From Blepharisma japonicum (taxonomy: Eukaryota; Ciliophora; Heterotrichea; Heterotrichida; Blepharismidae): a stretch of DNA of 64,000 nt. A program made the position numbers and the translations under genes. The stretch covers positions 434,001 to 498,000 of the forward strand of contig CATKHK010000004.1 of NCBI GenBank assembly GCA_949751835.1, in the 5' to 3' direction. The notes under the pieces were generated by a model. The model was given only the letters and a program-made list of their open reading frames with translations. It was not told where the DNA came from and made no database searches. Below, in pieces: positions 22,430 to 34,143 of this stretch (the first letter of the stretch is position 1; the number at the start of each line of letters is the position of its first letter).

Positions 22430-22750
22430 ATTATGAAAAACTGGGAAAAATATCACTATGGAAGCAATCTATTTTAGACTCTTTCATCACTTTTGTGGAA
22501 CTTTATCTATAATTATCTTTTATGCATTAGAATGCAAATAATCATAATTTTTTTATTAAACATTTCACTGCAACAAAAAAAAATTAGCGGCAGCAACTGA
22601 ATATGAAATATATATATTTTTTATATGCACAAAAGCAAGCAAAATTTTACAAAATTTTTATTTAATTGATTCGAAAATTTGGATACTTAGGCAGATCTTT
22701 GAATTAATGAAGATAATAATAAATTAATACTAAAAAGTAATGAATTAAAG
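22430..22750. other. Intergenic spacer, nothing recognised
   Basis: Upstream region of the golgin gene and 3' flank of none on the other side (the Cys-rich gene ends at 22751). AT-rich with long A and T runs. No open frame or RNA gene recognised. Confidence 0.6.
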
Positions 22751-23818
22751 TTAAATCCACAAGGAAACTATCATTGCTGTAATAGCAATGAGATTGGCAC
22801 CTGAAACACCCCAGTATTGACTTGTATAGATACTTTGAACACAAAGGTCATTTCCTTGCACTTTAGGATAATAATTCCAATAGAAATCAGCTGCATTAAT
22901 ATCATCTAGTTTTTTAATAAGTGATAAACAAGAATCTGCATCTCTTCTAACTGTATTGCACACGGAAGCAGATGCCTTGAGCGCTGTTACCCATTTATTA
23001 ATCAAACTTTGGCCTGGAGCATCTCCAATGAATGGATTGCAATATGATTGGCCTGCAGAATTATAGCCGCATTGGCATGAGCTTAAATACATATTTGTTC
23101 CATCTGTCCCTAAGCAATCAGTACTCTGTGTGCAATTTGTAGGTAATGCTTTGCTGCTGGTAGGAGCAGTGGAGCAGATACCTAATTGCCCATATAAGCT
23201 TCCTGATTTAACGCAATATCCAGAGGTACACATTTCAGACAGCCCATTTTGGCAATCTGTTACGACTTGACCATTAGGAACTGCAGAATATTGTGTGCAA
23301 GTCCCATTTGATGATGAATAAGTTGCATTACAGCTTGCATAATTGACGCAGTCAAGATAGCTTCTACATCCAGATACTCCTATAGCAATTTGAGCTGTGC
23401 AAACTCCTCCTGCAGAACACATAAGTCCAGGGTTACATTGCTCGTGAAGGGTACAGGTATCTCCTTTTGATTGTCCTGTGCATTTGGAACTAGTGCAAAT
23501 TCCAAATTTGCAATCTGTTTGAACAGTGCATGGCTCTCCAGGATAATTTTGGAGAGCAGCAACTGCAGGTGTGGCTCTACATGTGAGATTCAAGTTTGTA
23601 GTGTTACAGTATGGAGTAGTGGAGGTGGAAGAGCATGGGGTTAAGTAAACGTTTGTGCCTGATACCAAACCGCATGATCCTGTAGGAATAGTCACATTTG
23701 AGGTCTTACAAGAATACGACTTGCAAGAAATTGCTGAGAGCAGATCTTCACTGTGATTATTTAGCCACCTTGCGGAGGAAATGGCAAGAATCATAGCCAG
23801 GACTAAATTCTTCAACAT
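22751..23818 (-). CDS. Cys-rich secreted or GPI-anchored surface protein
   Basis: 355 aa, single frame from ATG 23818. It has an N-terminal signal peptide (MLKNLVLAMILAISSA), a Cys/Ser/Thr/Asn-rich ectodomain with about 30 cysteines and several N-glycosylation sequons, and a C-terminal hydrophobic stretch (ANLIAITAMIVSLWI) ending at the stop, the layout of a GPI-anchor signal. Two central units (GEPCTVQTDCKFGICTSSKC and GDTCTLHEQCNPGLMCSAG) are spaced like the short Cys repeats of Dickkopf/colipase-type domains, found in many ciliate surface proteins. Function is unknown; cell-surface coat or adhesion is an inference from the architecture. Confidence 0.85.
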   Translation of the reverse strand: MLKNLVLAMILAISSARWLNNHSEDLLSAISCKSYSCKTSNVTIPTGSCGLVSGTNVYLTPCSSTSTTPYCNTTNLNLTCRATPAVAALQNYPGEPCTVQTDCKFGICTSSKCTGQSKGDTCTLHEQCNPGLMCSAGGVCTAQIAIGVSGCRSYLDCVNYASCNATYSSSNGTCTQYSAVPNGQVVTDCQNGLSEMCTSGYCVKSGSLYGQLGICSTAPTSSKALPTNCTQSTDCLGTDGTNMYLSSCQCGYNSAGQSYCNPFIGDAPGQSLINKWVTALKASASVCNTVRRDADSCLSLIKKLDDINAADFYWNYYPKVQGNDLCVQSIYTSQYWGVSGANLIAITAMIVSLWI

Positions 23819-24384
23819 ATTTATTATTATCTGATGGAGAGGTTGGTTATTTGAATTATGAAAATTATGGTAAATTAATTTTATGCATTGATGCTATCTC
23901 TCAATTAAAGTAATCAACAAATTATTTAAGCTAAATTAATGATATTTCCAGAATTAGAAAAGGCATGGAAATAAACAAGAAAAATATAACTGATTAGTGA
24001 TGTTTTTCAGTGTTGTCTGAGCTCAATTTCTGTTCCCCTTGCAATATATAAGTTACCTTTAAAATCACTGGTAAAAACTAGACGGCAGTACTTAAAACTC
24101 AAAAGTGGAACAACCTTTAGTATCTTTAAATTATGTACAGCTTTTGGCAAATATTAATAAGATTTATAAATTATCTACTTTTTTGATTTTAAGGATTTTT
24201 ATTATAATTTTCAAGGTCTTAATCATTCCAAAATTGTTATGCATAGAAATTATTACAGAAATATCAGGCATTAAAAATTGGATATTTTAATGAGGATTAA
24301 TTTTTGAATTTGCTTACTTTTATGTAGATCTCATTCATGAAGTTTATTAATAAGCAATACATATGAGAATTAAGTTTATTACTT
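23819..24384. other. Intergenic region with a possible coding remnant
   Basis: 566 bp. A minus-strand frame without ATG is open from about 24153 down to a TAA at 23926-23928 (about 75 codons, one TGA). Its composition is less AT-biased than the rest of the spacer. It might be a gene relic. A plus-strand frame at 24105-24290 is present too but is AT-driven hydrophobic translation. Otherwise nothing recognised. Confidence 0.4.
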
Positions 24385-25002
24385 TTACCTTCTGTTGTCA
24401 TCGTTCACATATCTTCCTGAAATCGAAGGCTTTTCAGCAGCTGGGTTAAATATAGTTGATTCATGCTTTAAAGGATTCAGTCTTTTCTGGCTTTTATGGT
24501 TGCTTTCTGCCTTTACAAAGAAAGATCCTGGTAAGAAATCTATTGATGATGCTGTTTTTGGAATTTTATTTCGCATTGATGGTGCATAGTAATTAGATTG
24601 TGATTCTGGTTGTCATGAAACTTGGCTTTCAAGGTATTTTTGTGATCTAATAGGCTTTTTCGGGCTTTCTTTTAATTCAAATACTTCTCCAGATAATGGA
24701 TTATCCCGACTTGTTATTAGCGTTGGGTTGTTTGATTTAGCTTCAAAATCTGTATTTGTGCTACTCTTATCCCACAAATTATTATTATGAGCAGGATTAA
24801 CTTTTCTTTTACCTTGCTTATATTCAATTGGCCTTTCTGGAAAGGTAGGATCAAGTGTTCTCCTGGACAGACTTTCTTGCTCAATTCTTTTTTGAGAAAT
24901 ATGCTTGCTTGGCTTATTGTTTTCAAATAGAGAAGGAGTTGAATTGCTGAACGTTAAACTTGATGTAAGGCCTCGCTTTTCCAAATTATTTGTATTTTTC
25001 AT
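24385..25002 (-). CDS. Basic, disordered protein of unknown function
   Basis: 205 aa, ATG 25002 (MKNTNNLEKRG) to TAA 24385-24387, with one TGA (24613-24615) as Trp. The protein is Ser/Asn/Lys/Pro-rich and predicted disordered, with short islands that look conserved (FPERPIEYKQGKRKVNPAHN and GEVFELKESPKKPI). This type of protein is common among ciliary microtubule-associated and inner proteins, but I cannot assign it. In-frame codons extend to 25020 but have no ATG there. Confidence 0.65.
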
Positions 25003-26550
25003 TAGTTTTATATCTCTCAAATTAATTCCCTAAATTAAAAGGATCTTTTATTTATAGCAAGATTAGTTTTAGAATTAAATTTTATGCTATTTTAAATGCC
25101 TTTTAGTTTAATATAATCTAATCAGCTGGAAATCAATTTTAACGCTTATGTAGCTATGCAATACAGAATCTTTCAAAGAATTAAATAATTGTAATGCTTG
25201 CTGAATATAATAAAAGAATAAATAATTCACTAGTCTATACCAGCATGTATGAAAGGAAATTTTAGATAAATAAAATAAAATAGCTGAATTAGAATTTTTT
25301 CTTCAAGAATTAATATTCGTCAAGAAAAAATTTAATTTCGTGGGTTTTTTTTCTATTATGTGTTTACTCCAGCATTTCTTCTGCAAGATGATGAGCACTT
25401 TTCAAATAAAGAGGGTTGGGAGAAATTTAAGTGATAAGGCAAATAATACTATGAGAGCCTTTTTAACATTATCTAGAAAACTGTGCTAATTATTATAAGT
25501 GTTTGATTTTTTGTTATACATTTGAGTTATAAAGGTTCCATTTTGGTGAAACTTGGAAATGCTATGACTATAAACAGCATGCAAGTAATTAAAATACTAA
25601 TATAGACCATTTTTAGAGCAAAACTCCAAATTTATATTTGTGAAAATTATTTTAGATCATTGCAAAATTAGATAAAAGTATTCAAGGAATATTTTTACTG
25701 TAATTTCATTGATTTCTTATTATATATTGATTCTCCTGAAGAATTAGGGTTTAATAGCTAAGAGCAATTGGTGACAAAATTAATGATATAATTGATATAA
25801 TCATAAGCATGATGATCTTTTGCATAAATAGACATATTGCTATATAATGTTGGACTTGATCTCATTTTAACTTATTCCAAGAAATTTTGGAATTAGAATA
25901 CTCAAGAATTAGGAGAGGCTACAGAACAAAAATAAAAAATCAACAAAAATAGAATTTTGTAATTTTTGATAGATGTCAACTACTTCCACAAATAAATACA
26001 ATTAATCTCCTCTTGCATAATATATTTTAAAAAGCCTATTCTGAGAAAATTGTATCACTTTTTGTGGAAATAAAAATGATTTATGCTATTTAGTGCACTG
26101 GTATTTTACTTAGTTTATCATAATTCAAATTAATCTTGTACCTTATTAAAAGTAGTAAAACTTCTATTCTTTTTCAGCAGTTGTTCAAAAAATTTGCATT
26201 TATACTGAACTATTAAAATTCAAAATTGCTTTTAAAATAAAATTTCCTTCAAGTTGATGATAAATTCTTACTTTATTGCAAATAAGGCTCGGAATTATGA
26301 AATAAAATTTATAAATTAATGCGAACATTTTACAATGTGTTTCTGATACAATTATAAAAAATGTCATTTAAAGTAATTTCCTTTTTCTTATGCAATCTAC
26401 TAGAATCTTAATTAAATTCAAAATTTTAAATAATTTTTCTTCTTCAGTCTACTGCTAATCTTTAAATTTGTTATTCTTTTTATCATCCATAAAATATTTT
26501 CTATCTATTATAGACATAATAACCTGATTCGAAAAGAAATATAATAATCA
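25003..26550. other. 1.5-kb gene-free AT-rich region
   Basis: The longest stretch without a recognisable gene in the window, between divergent genes at 25002 (minus) and 26551 (plus). TAA/TAG are dense in all frames. I found no tRNA, repeat array, inverted repeat or transposase fragment by eye. A single AGGGTTT at about 25745 is not a telomere array. It must contain the promoters of both neighbours; a retained germline-type insert is possible but untested. Confidence 0.6.
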
Positions 26551-28785
26551 ATGAAAATAAGGCAATCCAAAACTCCTGAAGAGAACCCTTTCACTTTATC
26601 AGGAATTTCTGCTAATTCAGATAGCCATTATCCAAGCCCTCATTACAGAAATTTGAAATTTTCGAGTAATCTTCTTGAACGTCACTACCAAAATGTAATA
26701 ACGAGCAACGATTCAAGCGCTGCACAGCTAATAACCGAACTCCAATATAGGCTTAAAATTTTTTTATTGAGCTATTATATCCTATTAGGAATATATCTTC
26801 TGCTTTATATCATCGGCTTCTCTTTAAGTGACAGCTCTTCACAAGTTTTTGGCTGCCAGGTTGGCCTGCTTTTAGGGCAAATTTTGATAAGTTCAGGAAT
26901 TTATTTATTAGGGTTTTATACTGTGACTATTAATAGTTATCGTCCAGAACTCCTACAAGTAAGCTACCTTTTGGCAGCGGTTATGCTTATTTTAAACAAT
27001 GGACCAGTTCAAGGGGCAATATTTGGTAACGATTCTATAACTTATATGTCGTGCTTGCCAGGATTACTTGTACTATTATCCGTTTCTAAATTCATCCTTA
27101 TCACAAATTTTTTGAATTATTTGCTATTAAATACCTTAATAGCAGTGGTTTTTCTTATTTCACATATTTTTGGTTATCAGCACTTAGCAACGACACTTTT
27201 CGAGGTTGGGCTATTTTATTATAGAGTCTTGATGGAAACCAGGACTTTTTACACACATGAAGCATTCACAAGAAAAAAGTTCCAAATGACAGTAAATGTT
27301 ACTGAAGGGTTTGACGAAGCAGTTGGCCATGGGTTTTCAGAGCCAAAATCAGAGCTTGAAGAAATTATTGAATGCTTATTAGAAACTATTACAAATGCAA
27401 AACAAATTATTGCAGATATGTCAGCTAGTGATAATAAAAGTAAAGTAATGAGGATCCATGAACTTGTGAATGGAGTCATAGGGAAAATAAGATCTCAAAC
27501 TAATATTTATGCAGCAGATATTGAAACGATTACTAAAGGTCTTGATGAGGAAGATAAAATTTTCATCAAGCAAACTCAAAATGAGCAAACAAAAGTGCTT
27601 CCTATAAAGCCAAGAAATAAATTGAGGATAAGAAAAACTGATGAAATTGCGCTTACATATAAAGTTTATGAGTTTGAAGAGCTGATTGGGATTCTGAAGC
27701 ATATAGGGAAAAATTGAAATTTTGATATGTTTTTCTTACAAGAATGCACTCGAGGCAAACCTCTTGTTGCAGTGGGTAAGTATTCTATTGGAAAATATAG
27801 ACTAGATGAAATTCTCAACATAAAAGAGATGACATATGTCAACTATTTTCAAGATATGGAACAAAGATATAAAACTGAAAACCCATATCACAATTCCACT
27901 CATGCAGCAGACGTGCTTTCGTCATTTTTATTCTTTATTAATCAATCAGTTCTATTAGAGCTCTTTTCTGAATATGACATGCTAGCTGTAATTATTGCTG
28001 CTTTAGGGCATGATGTAGGCCATCCAGGCTTAACAAATAGATTTTTGATAGTCAATAAAGATGACCTTGCAAATACATGTAAGTTTTATTTAGATAATGA
28101 TTATTCTGTTCTTGAAATGATGCATTGCTCGTCAACTTTTTATTTGATGAAAGGGCAAGACGCAAATATTTTAGGGTATATTGATGCTGAGCATTATACG
28201 AGTGTTAGGAAATTAATTGTTGAAATGATTTTGGCAACTGACATGAGCAAGCATTGGGATTTATTAGCTCAATTTAAAGCAAAGGCTTTAAAACCTCCCC
28301 AGCAGTTTGAAACTGTCGATCAGAGGATTGATATTCTGAAAATGAGCATTAAAGCTGCAGACGTTGGCCATGCCGCTAAAAGTATCGATCTTCATCAAAA
28401 ATGAAGCAAACTTGTGATTGAAGAATTTTATAGGCAGGGAGATATGGAAAAAAAGCTGAATCAGCAAGTTTCTATGTATTGTGATAGAGAAAAAACAGAC
28501 ACTGCCAAATCTCAGGCAGGGTTTATTAGGGTGATTGTTTTACCATTATATGAAGCTCTATCAAATTATTTAGGTTCTCCTCGAGTTGAGGAAAATTGCT
28601 TAGAGCAATTAAAATCCAACTTATCATCCTGAGAGTATGAAATGAATCGAAATAAAATTAAAACTCTCACTTATAACACAGAAGAGAGTATCAAAAATGC
28701 TATAGTCCAGAAAGAAGTACCGATAAGAAGATCTGGCACACAAAGAGTGCTTGATCCAACTAAAAAGAAGATTTGGCCAGTGTAG
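26551..28785 (+). CDS. Six-TM membrane cyclic-nucleotide phosphodiesterase
   Basis: 744 aa, ATG 26551 to TAG 28783-28785. Three TGA codons (27715, 28402, 28630) are Trp, giving continuous sequence across KNWNFDMFF and HQKWSKLVIEE. About six hydrophobic helices occupy residues ~65-235; after a ~150-residue linker the PDEase I domain (about 390-690) shows YHNSTHAADV, LGHDVGHPGLTN, ATDMSKHWD, KAADVGHAAK and SQAGFI, so all metal ligands and the purine-binding Gln are present. It should hydrolyse cAMP or cGMP at a membrane, possibly the ciliary or plasma membrane. Membrane-bound PDEs of this layout are known in alveolates. The CDPK gene follows 68 bp downstream on the same strand. Confidence 0.92.
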
Positions 28786-28853
28786 CTTATATAAATTGTA
28801 TTGAAAATAATAACTATTGAAAATATAACTTATATATTCCGATTAAAATAATT

Positions 28854-30390
<1,537 letters not shown>

Positions 30391-30411
30391 GTAAATAAAC
30401 CATCAACGAAA

Positions 30412-32097
30412 TTATAAAACATCCTCACAATCTTTTAAATATCGGGGGCTTTTATTTTCTGGAGTAGTTAGAAATTCAACAAATAGCTCTCTTTCAGTAA
30501 GACCTGAAGGGCTAACCTTGAAATTTACCCTTGTTTGTTCCACGTCGAGAAGAATTTTATTCATTTTCTGCTCTTGATCTTTAAGCAATGTTGATAATGA
30601 TAAATAATTTTCTCTGCCATCAGCTGTATGCTTGCTTTTAATTATGTCTAAATTATCCAATAATTTTTCAGACTCAAAAAGCATATTTTTCGAGGAATCT
30701 AATATAGCTGCAATTGAACTTTTATAGGCCTGCTTTGCTTCTTCCTGTTTTTGAAAAACTGTCTGAATCATCTCGATAAGTTTATCATAGGTAAGATTTG
30801 TACATTGATTTTGAGTTTCAATTATCTGATGAAGCTCGTTAAGTGTCACATCTCTTTCGTCTATTGTTTTTCTTTCAGCTAATTGCAATTCACGTCGATT
30901 TCTAAAAGTTCTATACTGATCAATCCTGAAATCAGTTTGTGCTTTGATATCTTCAAGAAATGTCTTTATCTCAAACAAGCAGTCATACTCACTTTGAACT
31001 CTTTCTTGTTCTAACAAAATTCCCGCCATTGCCAGTAGATGTTTTTTCTTTTGTTCCTCTAACAATTTCGTAACTTCTTGCAGCTTGATCCCTTCATACT
31101 CGCATCTTTTATCAGAAAGCTCATTATGTGATTCTGATAAATTTTCTTCAGCTTGTAGTTTTGCAATTTCTTTGATAACTGAGCATAGCTCATCATTGAC
31201 TATTTTTTCATTTTCTTTTTCCAGTGCATCTAGTTCTTGTTTTATCATATTAGTTTTGGTATTAATAATATCATCTTGTAAGAATTTATCTTTTTGTTCT
31301 CTTAGTACTATATCTTCTAAAGCTTGCAAGGCAGACTCATATCTTTGCTTTGCAGCAGAAGCTTTGGTTTCTTGTTCAAGGTTTTTAAGGGATAATGATT
31401 GTAATTTAACCCTTTCAGCGCAGAGTTCTGTGTATTCATCAGATCGATCTGACATCAAACAATGGTGGTGAACGCTAAAATCAATTGCTTGCACAATTTC
31501 TTCAATTTGTTTGGAATATTGTATTACAAGTCTTGACAGCTGCTCATCAGTTGATGTGTATTCTTGGACCAACGAAATTGATAATACATTGGAGCTTGAA
31601 TTAAATCTCTTCAAAAATATTTCTAGAGTTTCAAATAGCCCTTTAAGACTTTCGTTAAATTGGCTTTGCAGAGAACTCATTAAACTGCTTATTTCGATTT
31701 CTTCTTCATTTCGCAGCTCATTTTGCAGGCGGACTATTTCTTGCTCTTGCTCTTGCTTTTGTTTTTGAAGTTCTTCAATAAGGCTTGGCTGGACCAAGTT
31801 GATGAGATCAGATTTATAGCTATTTATATCAAGCAATTCAATGATTTCTTGTAGAGATTCATAGTCCAGTTTTGTTTCTAAGCCTTCATAAACTTCTAGT
31901 TCTTTCGCAGTAAGAAATTGAGTCTCGCTCATTGAAGAAAGAAGTCATTGCAGCAAGTTATTAATTCTTGGAAATGCAAAAATTCATTCAAGAGATTGAG
32001 GGTTCTGAGGAATTAATGAAGGAGATATGCCTTGAGACTTAGCCCAATCGTCGAATCCTAATTCTTTGAGTTTTTGGAATAATTTATTTCCAGACAT
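30412..32097 (-). CDS. HAUS3: HAUS augmin-like complex subunit 3
   Basis: 561 aa. ATG 32097 gives an N-terminus (MSGNKLFQKLKELGFDDWAK ... LEWIFAFPRINNLLQWLLSS ... LTAKELEVYEGL) that matches the HAUS3 N-terminal domain pattern: a short helix, then the F/LxWxF...FLxWF...LSxxEL layout. Two TGA codons near 31945 and 31990 supply Trp of this pattern. The remaining ~470 residues are long coiled coil. Augmin binds the side of spindle microtubules and recruits gamma-tubulin for branching nucleation. No intron is needed. Confidence rests on the N-terminal pattern; the coiled coil alone would not distinguish the subunit. Confidence 0.8.
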
Positions 32098-32264
32098 AAT
32101 CCCGCTTTGATATATTAATTGATTTTATTAGATTTGAATTAAAATTCTGATAAAATTAAAAAATTTTAGCATAAACTTGCTTCCCTCTTTTAAGAAGAGG
32201 CAATAGTTTTTTATAATTTTATTGGAAAGCAATTAACAAATAGCAATTTAATTATAAGCAAAAT

Positions 32265-32867
32265 TTATATTTCTTTATTTTTCTTTGATGTATATTCAAC
32301 TATTGCCTCCATTCTTTCTTTAAGTTTTCTAAGCTGAACATCAATTCCTGCATCATTAGGAGTCAAACTCTGAGTGTCAGAGATTGTAGGACTTCCTCTA
32401 CTTTTCAGAAACACAGAGTCATTATCTACTGACTTTTTCCTTTTTCTGTTTGTAATGGTTAAAAGCCCCGGCGGAGCATAATATGGGCTTTTATTTGAAA
32501 TACGAATTAACAAATCTTTGCTTGAAGACTTGTTATTGATTTTTTGCAAACACGCATAGCTTTTGGATCTCATTTCTTCTCCGCTGTTAAGAAATTTTAA
32601 CGAAATCACTTTCAAGCCTTGGTTTCTTGCTGTCTCCTGCTGCTTTTTGCTCATTTCTTGTTTCAAGTGGCCAATATACCTTGCTAATGTAGACACATCC
32701 TTTTCTTTTTTTAGAGATTCTTTTATTTCATCAAAAAAGCTCTCATACCTTTCAAATTTTTTTTTTAACTCATCTTTTTCTTTCTCAGATTCATTAAATG
32801 CTGCTTTTAAGACAAGAAGCTCCTTGTCCTGTTCACTTATTTCTTTTGCCAGAACCTTAATGTCCAT
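32265..32867 (-). CDS. Short coiled-coil protein, unknown
   Basis: 200 aa from ATG 32867 (MDIKVLAKEISEQDKELL). The first ~90 residues form a coiled coil (AAFNESEKEKDELKKKFERY); the middle is basic and Ser-rich with ITNRKRKKSV, a possible nuclear signal; a second short coil ends the protein (LRKLKERMEAIVEY). I chose this ATG because an upstream in-frame one (32936) would overlap the end of the RING gene. With this start the gap to that gene is 32 bp. No family recognised. Confidence 0.68.
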   Translation of the reverse strand: MDIKVLAKEISEQDKELLVLKAAFNESEKEKDELKKKFERYESFFDEIKESLKKEKDVSTLARYIGHLKQEMSKKQQETARNQGLKVISLKFLNSGEEMRSKSYACLQKINNKSSSKDLLIRISNKSPYYAPPGLLTITNRKRKKSVDNDSVFLKSRGSPTISDTQSLTPNDAGIDVQLRKLKERMEAIVEYTSKKNKEI

Positions 32868-32899
32868 AATTATTATTGTTATAGTTGAATTACTGCTAA

Positions 32900-34090
32900 T
32901 TAAGGCAAATAATAAAAATCGACAATTGGTCCGCACAATATATCAGTTCGATTGCTTTCATCGCCTTGAACAAAAATTGTATTGGCAAAAGTAAAAACTG
33001 TCTCGTCCCTTCCATTTGCTTGCAGTAAAGAATCTACACATTTGAATGTCTTTGCTCCAGAGAGCTTCAAATAAATAGTATAAAAAATGCCAGGCTCAAT
33101 TTTAACGATAGTCTCAAATGGGACTTTTGTAACCCCAGACATAAAGTCAGCAACTAAGGTTACTGGAAAACTATGAAGATACACAACTTCGCTTCTGGAG
33201 CTTTGTCCTTTGAGAAGTTTCATTTCGTTGATGACTGTTGTTTTTTCGAGCTTATATGGGGTGCAAACTCCGATCCCTGACAAATAAACTTGTTTGTTTG
33301 ATTTGAAGCTCAAAGCATCTATTCTTCCTGAGTATTTCCAATTCAAAGCTTTAACATTCCTCGATCTTCTGATGCTGCATTCTTGTCTTGCTGGGTTGAA
33401 AACTCCAATGTTTCCTATTTTTTTTAAATTGCTTGTAAGTCACTCTTCATCAATTGAAACGTCAACCCGATAGCCATTCTGTGGGTTGTCTTCTCTTTCG
33501 TTTTTGCTGCACATACTCTGAAATAGCTGTGCAATATGCTCTAAATAATACTGCTCTTGGTTTTCTACAATTTTTCTCATCCCTTGGAATTTACCTCTGA
33601 CAGCATCTTTATTTTTAATTGAATTTTCCTTCCAGTTCGCCAGTAAACTTTCAGCTTTTTCTTTCCTTTGAGTGCACTCTTTAATTCGGAACTTATAAGC
33701 ACTTTCAATTTGATCCAAATGAGAATTAATCAAATTTTCTAGTTCGGGGTCATTTAAGTTTAAAAGCCCATGATTACTATGTTTTACTACACATTGAAGG
33801 CAGAGAGGATATTTGCACACTTTGCAATAAAACAGTAGCTCTTCATGAGTACACATTTCTACTTCAGAAGGGTTGAGCTGGGCCTGAATTTGAAAGATGG
33901 TGATATTTTTTGGGAGCTCTTTCAGAGTCCTGGACTCTAAAGTTCGACAATGTGGGCATCTTAAGGGCTCAGGGAGTAGGATTAGGCAGTTTTTGCAAAA
34001 TGTATGTCCACAGCTCAGCATAAGGGGTACGCGCTCCTCTTGGTCGTATTCTTCAAAACAGACGGAACAATAGGTCAGACTTTCTACCAT
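32900..34090 (-). CDS. RING / B-box / PHR-domain protein (probable E3 ubiquitin ligase)
   Basis: 396 aa. N-terminal C3HC4 RING finger (CSVCFEEYD ... SCGHTFCKNCL ... RCPHCRTL, residues ~8-55), then a B-box-like zinc site (MCTHEELLFYCKVC, LCLQCVVKHSNHG), a coiled coil (~125-190), a TGA-encoded Trp (33440-33442), and a C-terminal PHR beta-sandwich (~235-395; ALNWKYSGRIDALSFKSNK, YLSGIGVCTPY, FVQGDESN). PHR domains occur in the PAM/Highwire/RPM-1 ligases and in some ciliate RING proteins. Ubiquitin transfer is inferred from the complete RING; substrates unknown. ATG 34090 is 53 bp past the LRR gene stop. Confidence 0.87.
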
Positions 34091-34143
34091 AATTTATCTT
34101 CTTTTAATTTCTCTTTTATTTATTAAATTTTACATAGAAGAAT

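Noticed and set aside
24105-24290. Plus-strand 61-residue hydrophobic frame
   Set aside because: Ile/Leu/Lys-rich translation of AT-rich spacer, typical of chance; no support from flanking sequence.
24385-25020. Start of the 24385 gene at 25020
   Set aside because: The codon at 25018-25020 is TTG; the first ATG is at 25002.
25740-25760. AGGGTTT as telomere sequence
   Set aside because: A single occurrence, no tandem repeats.
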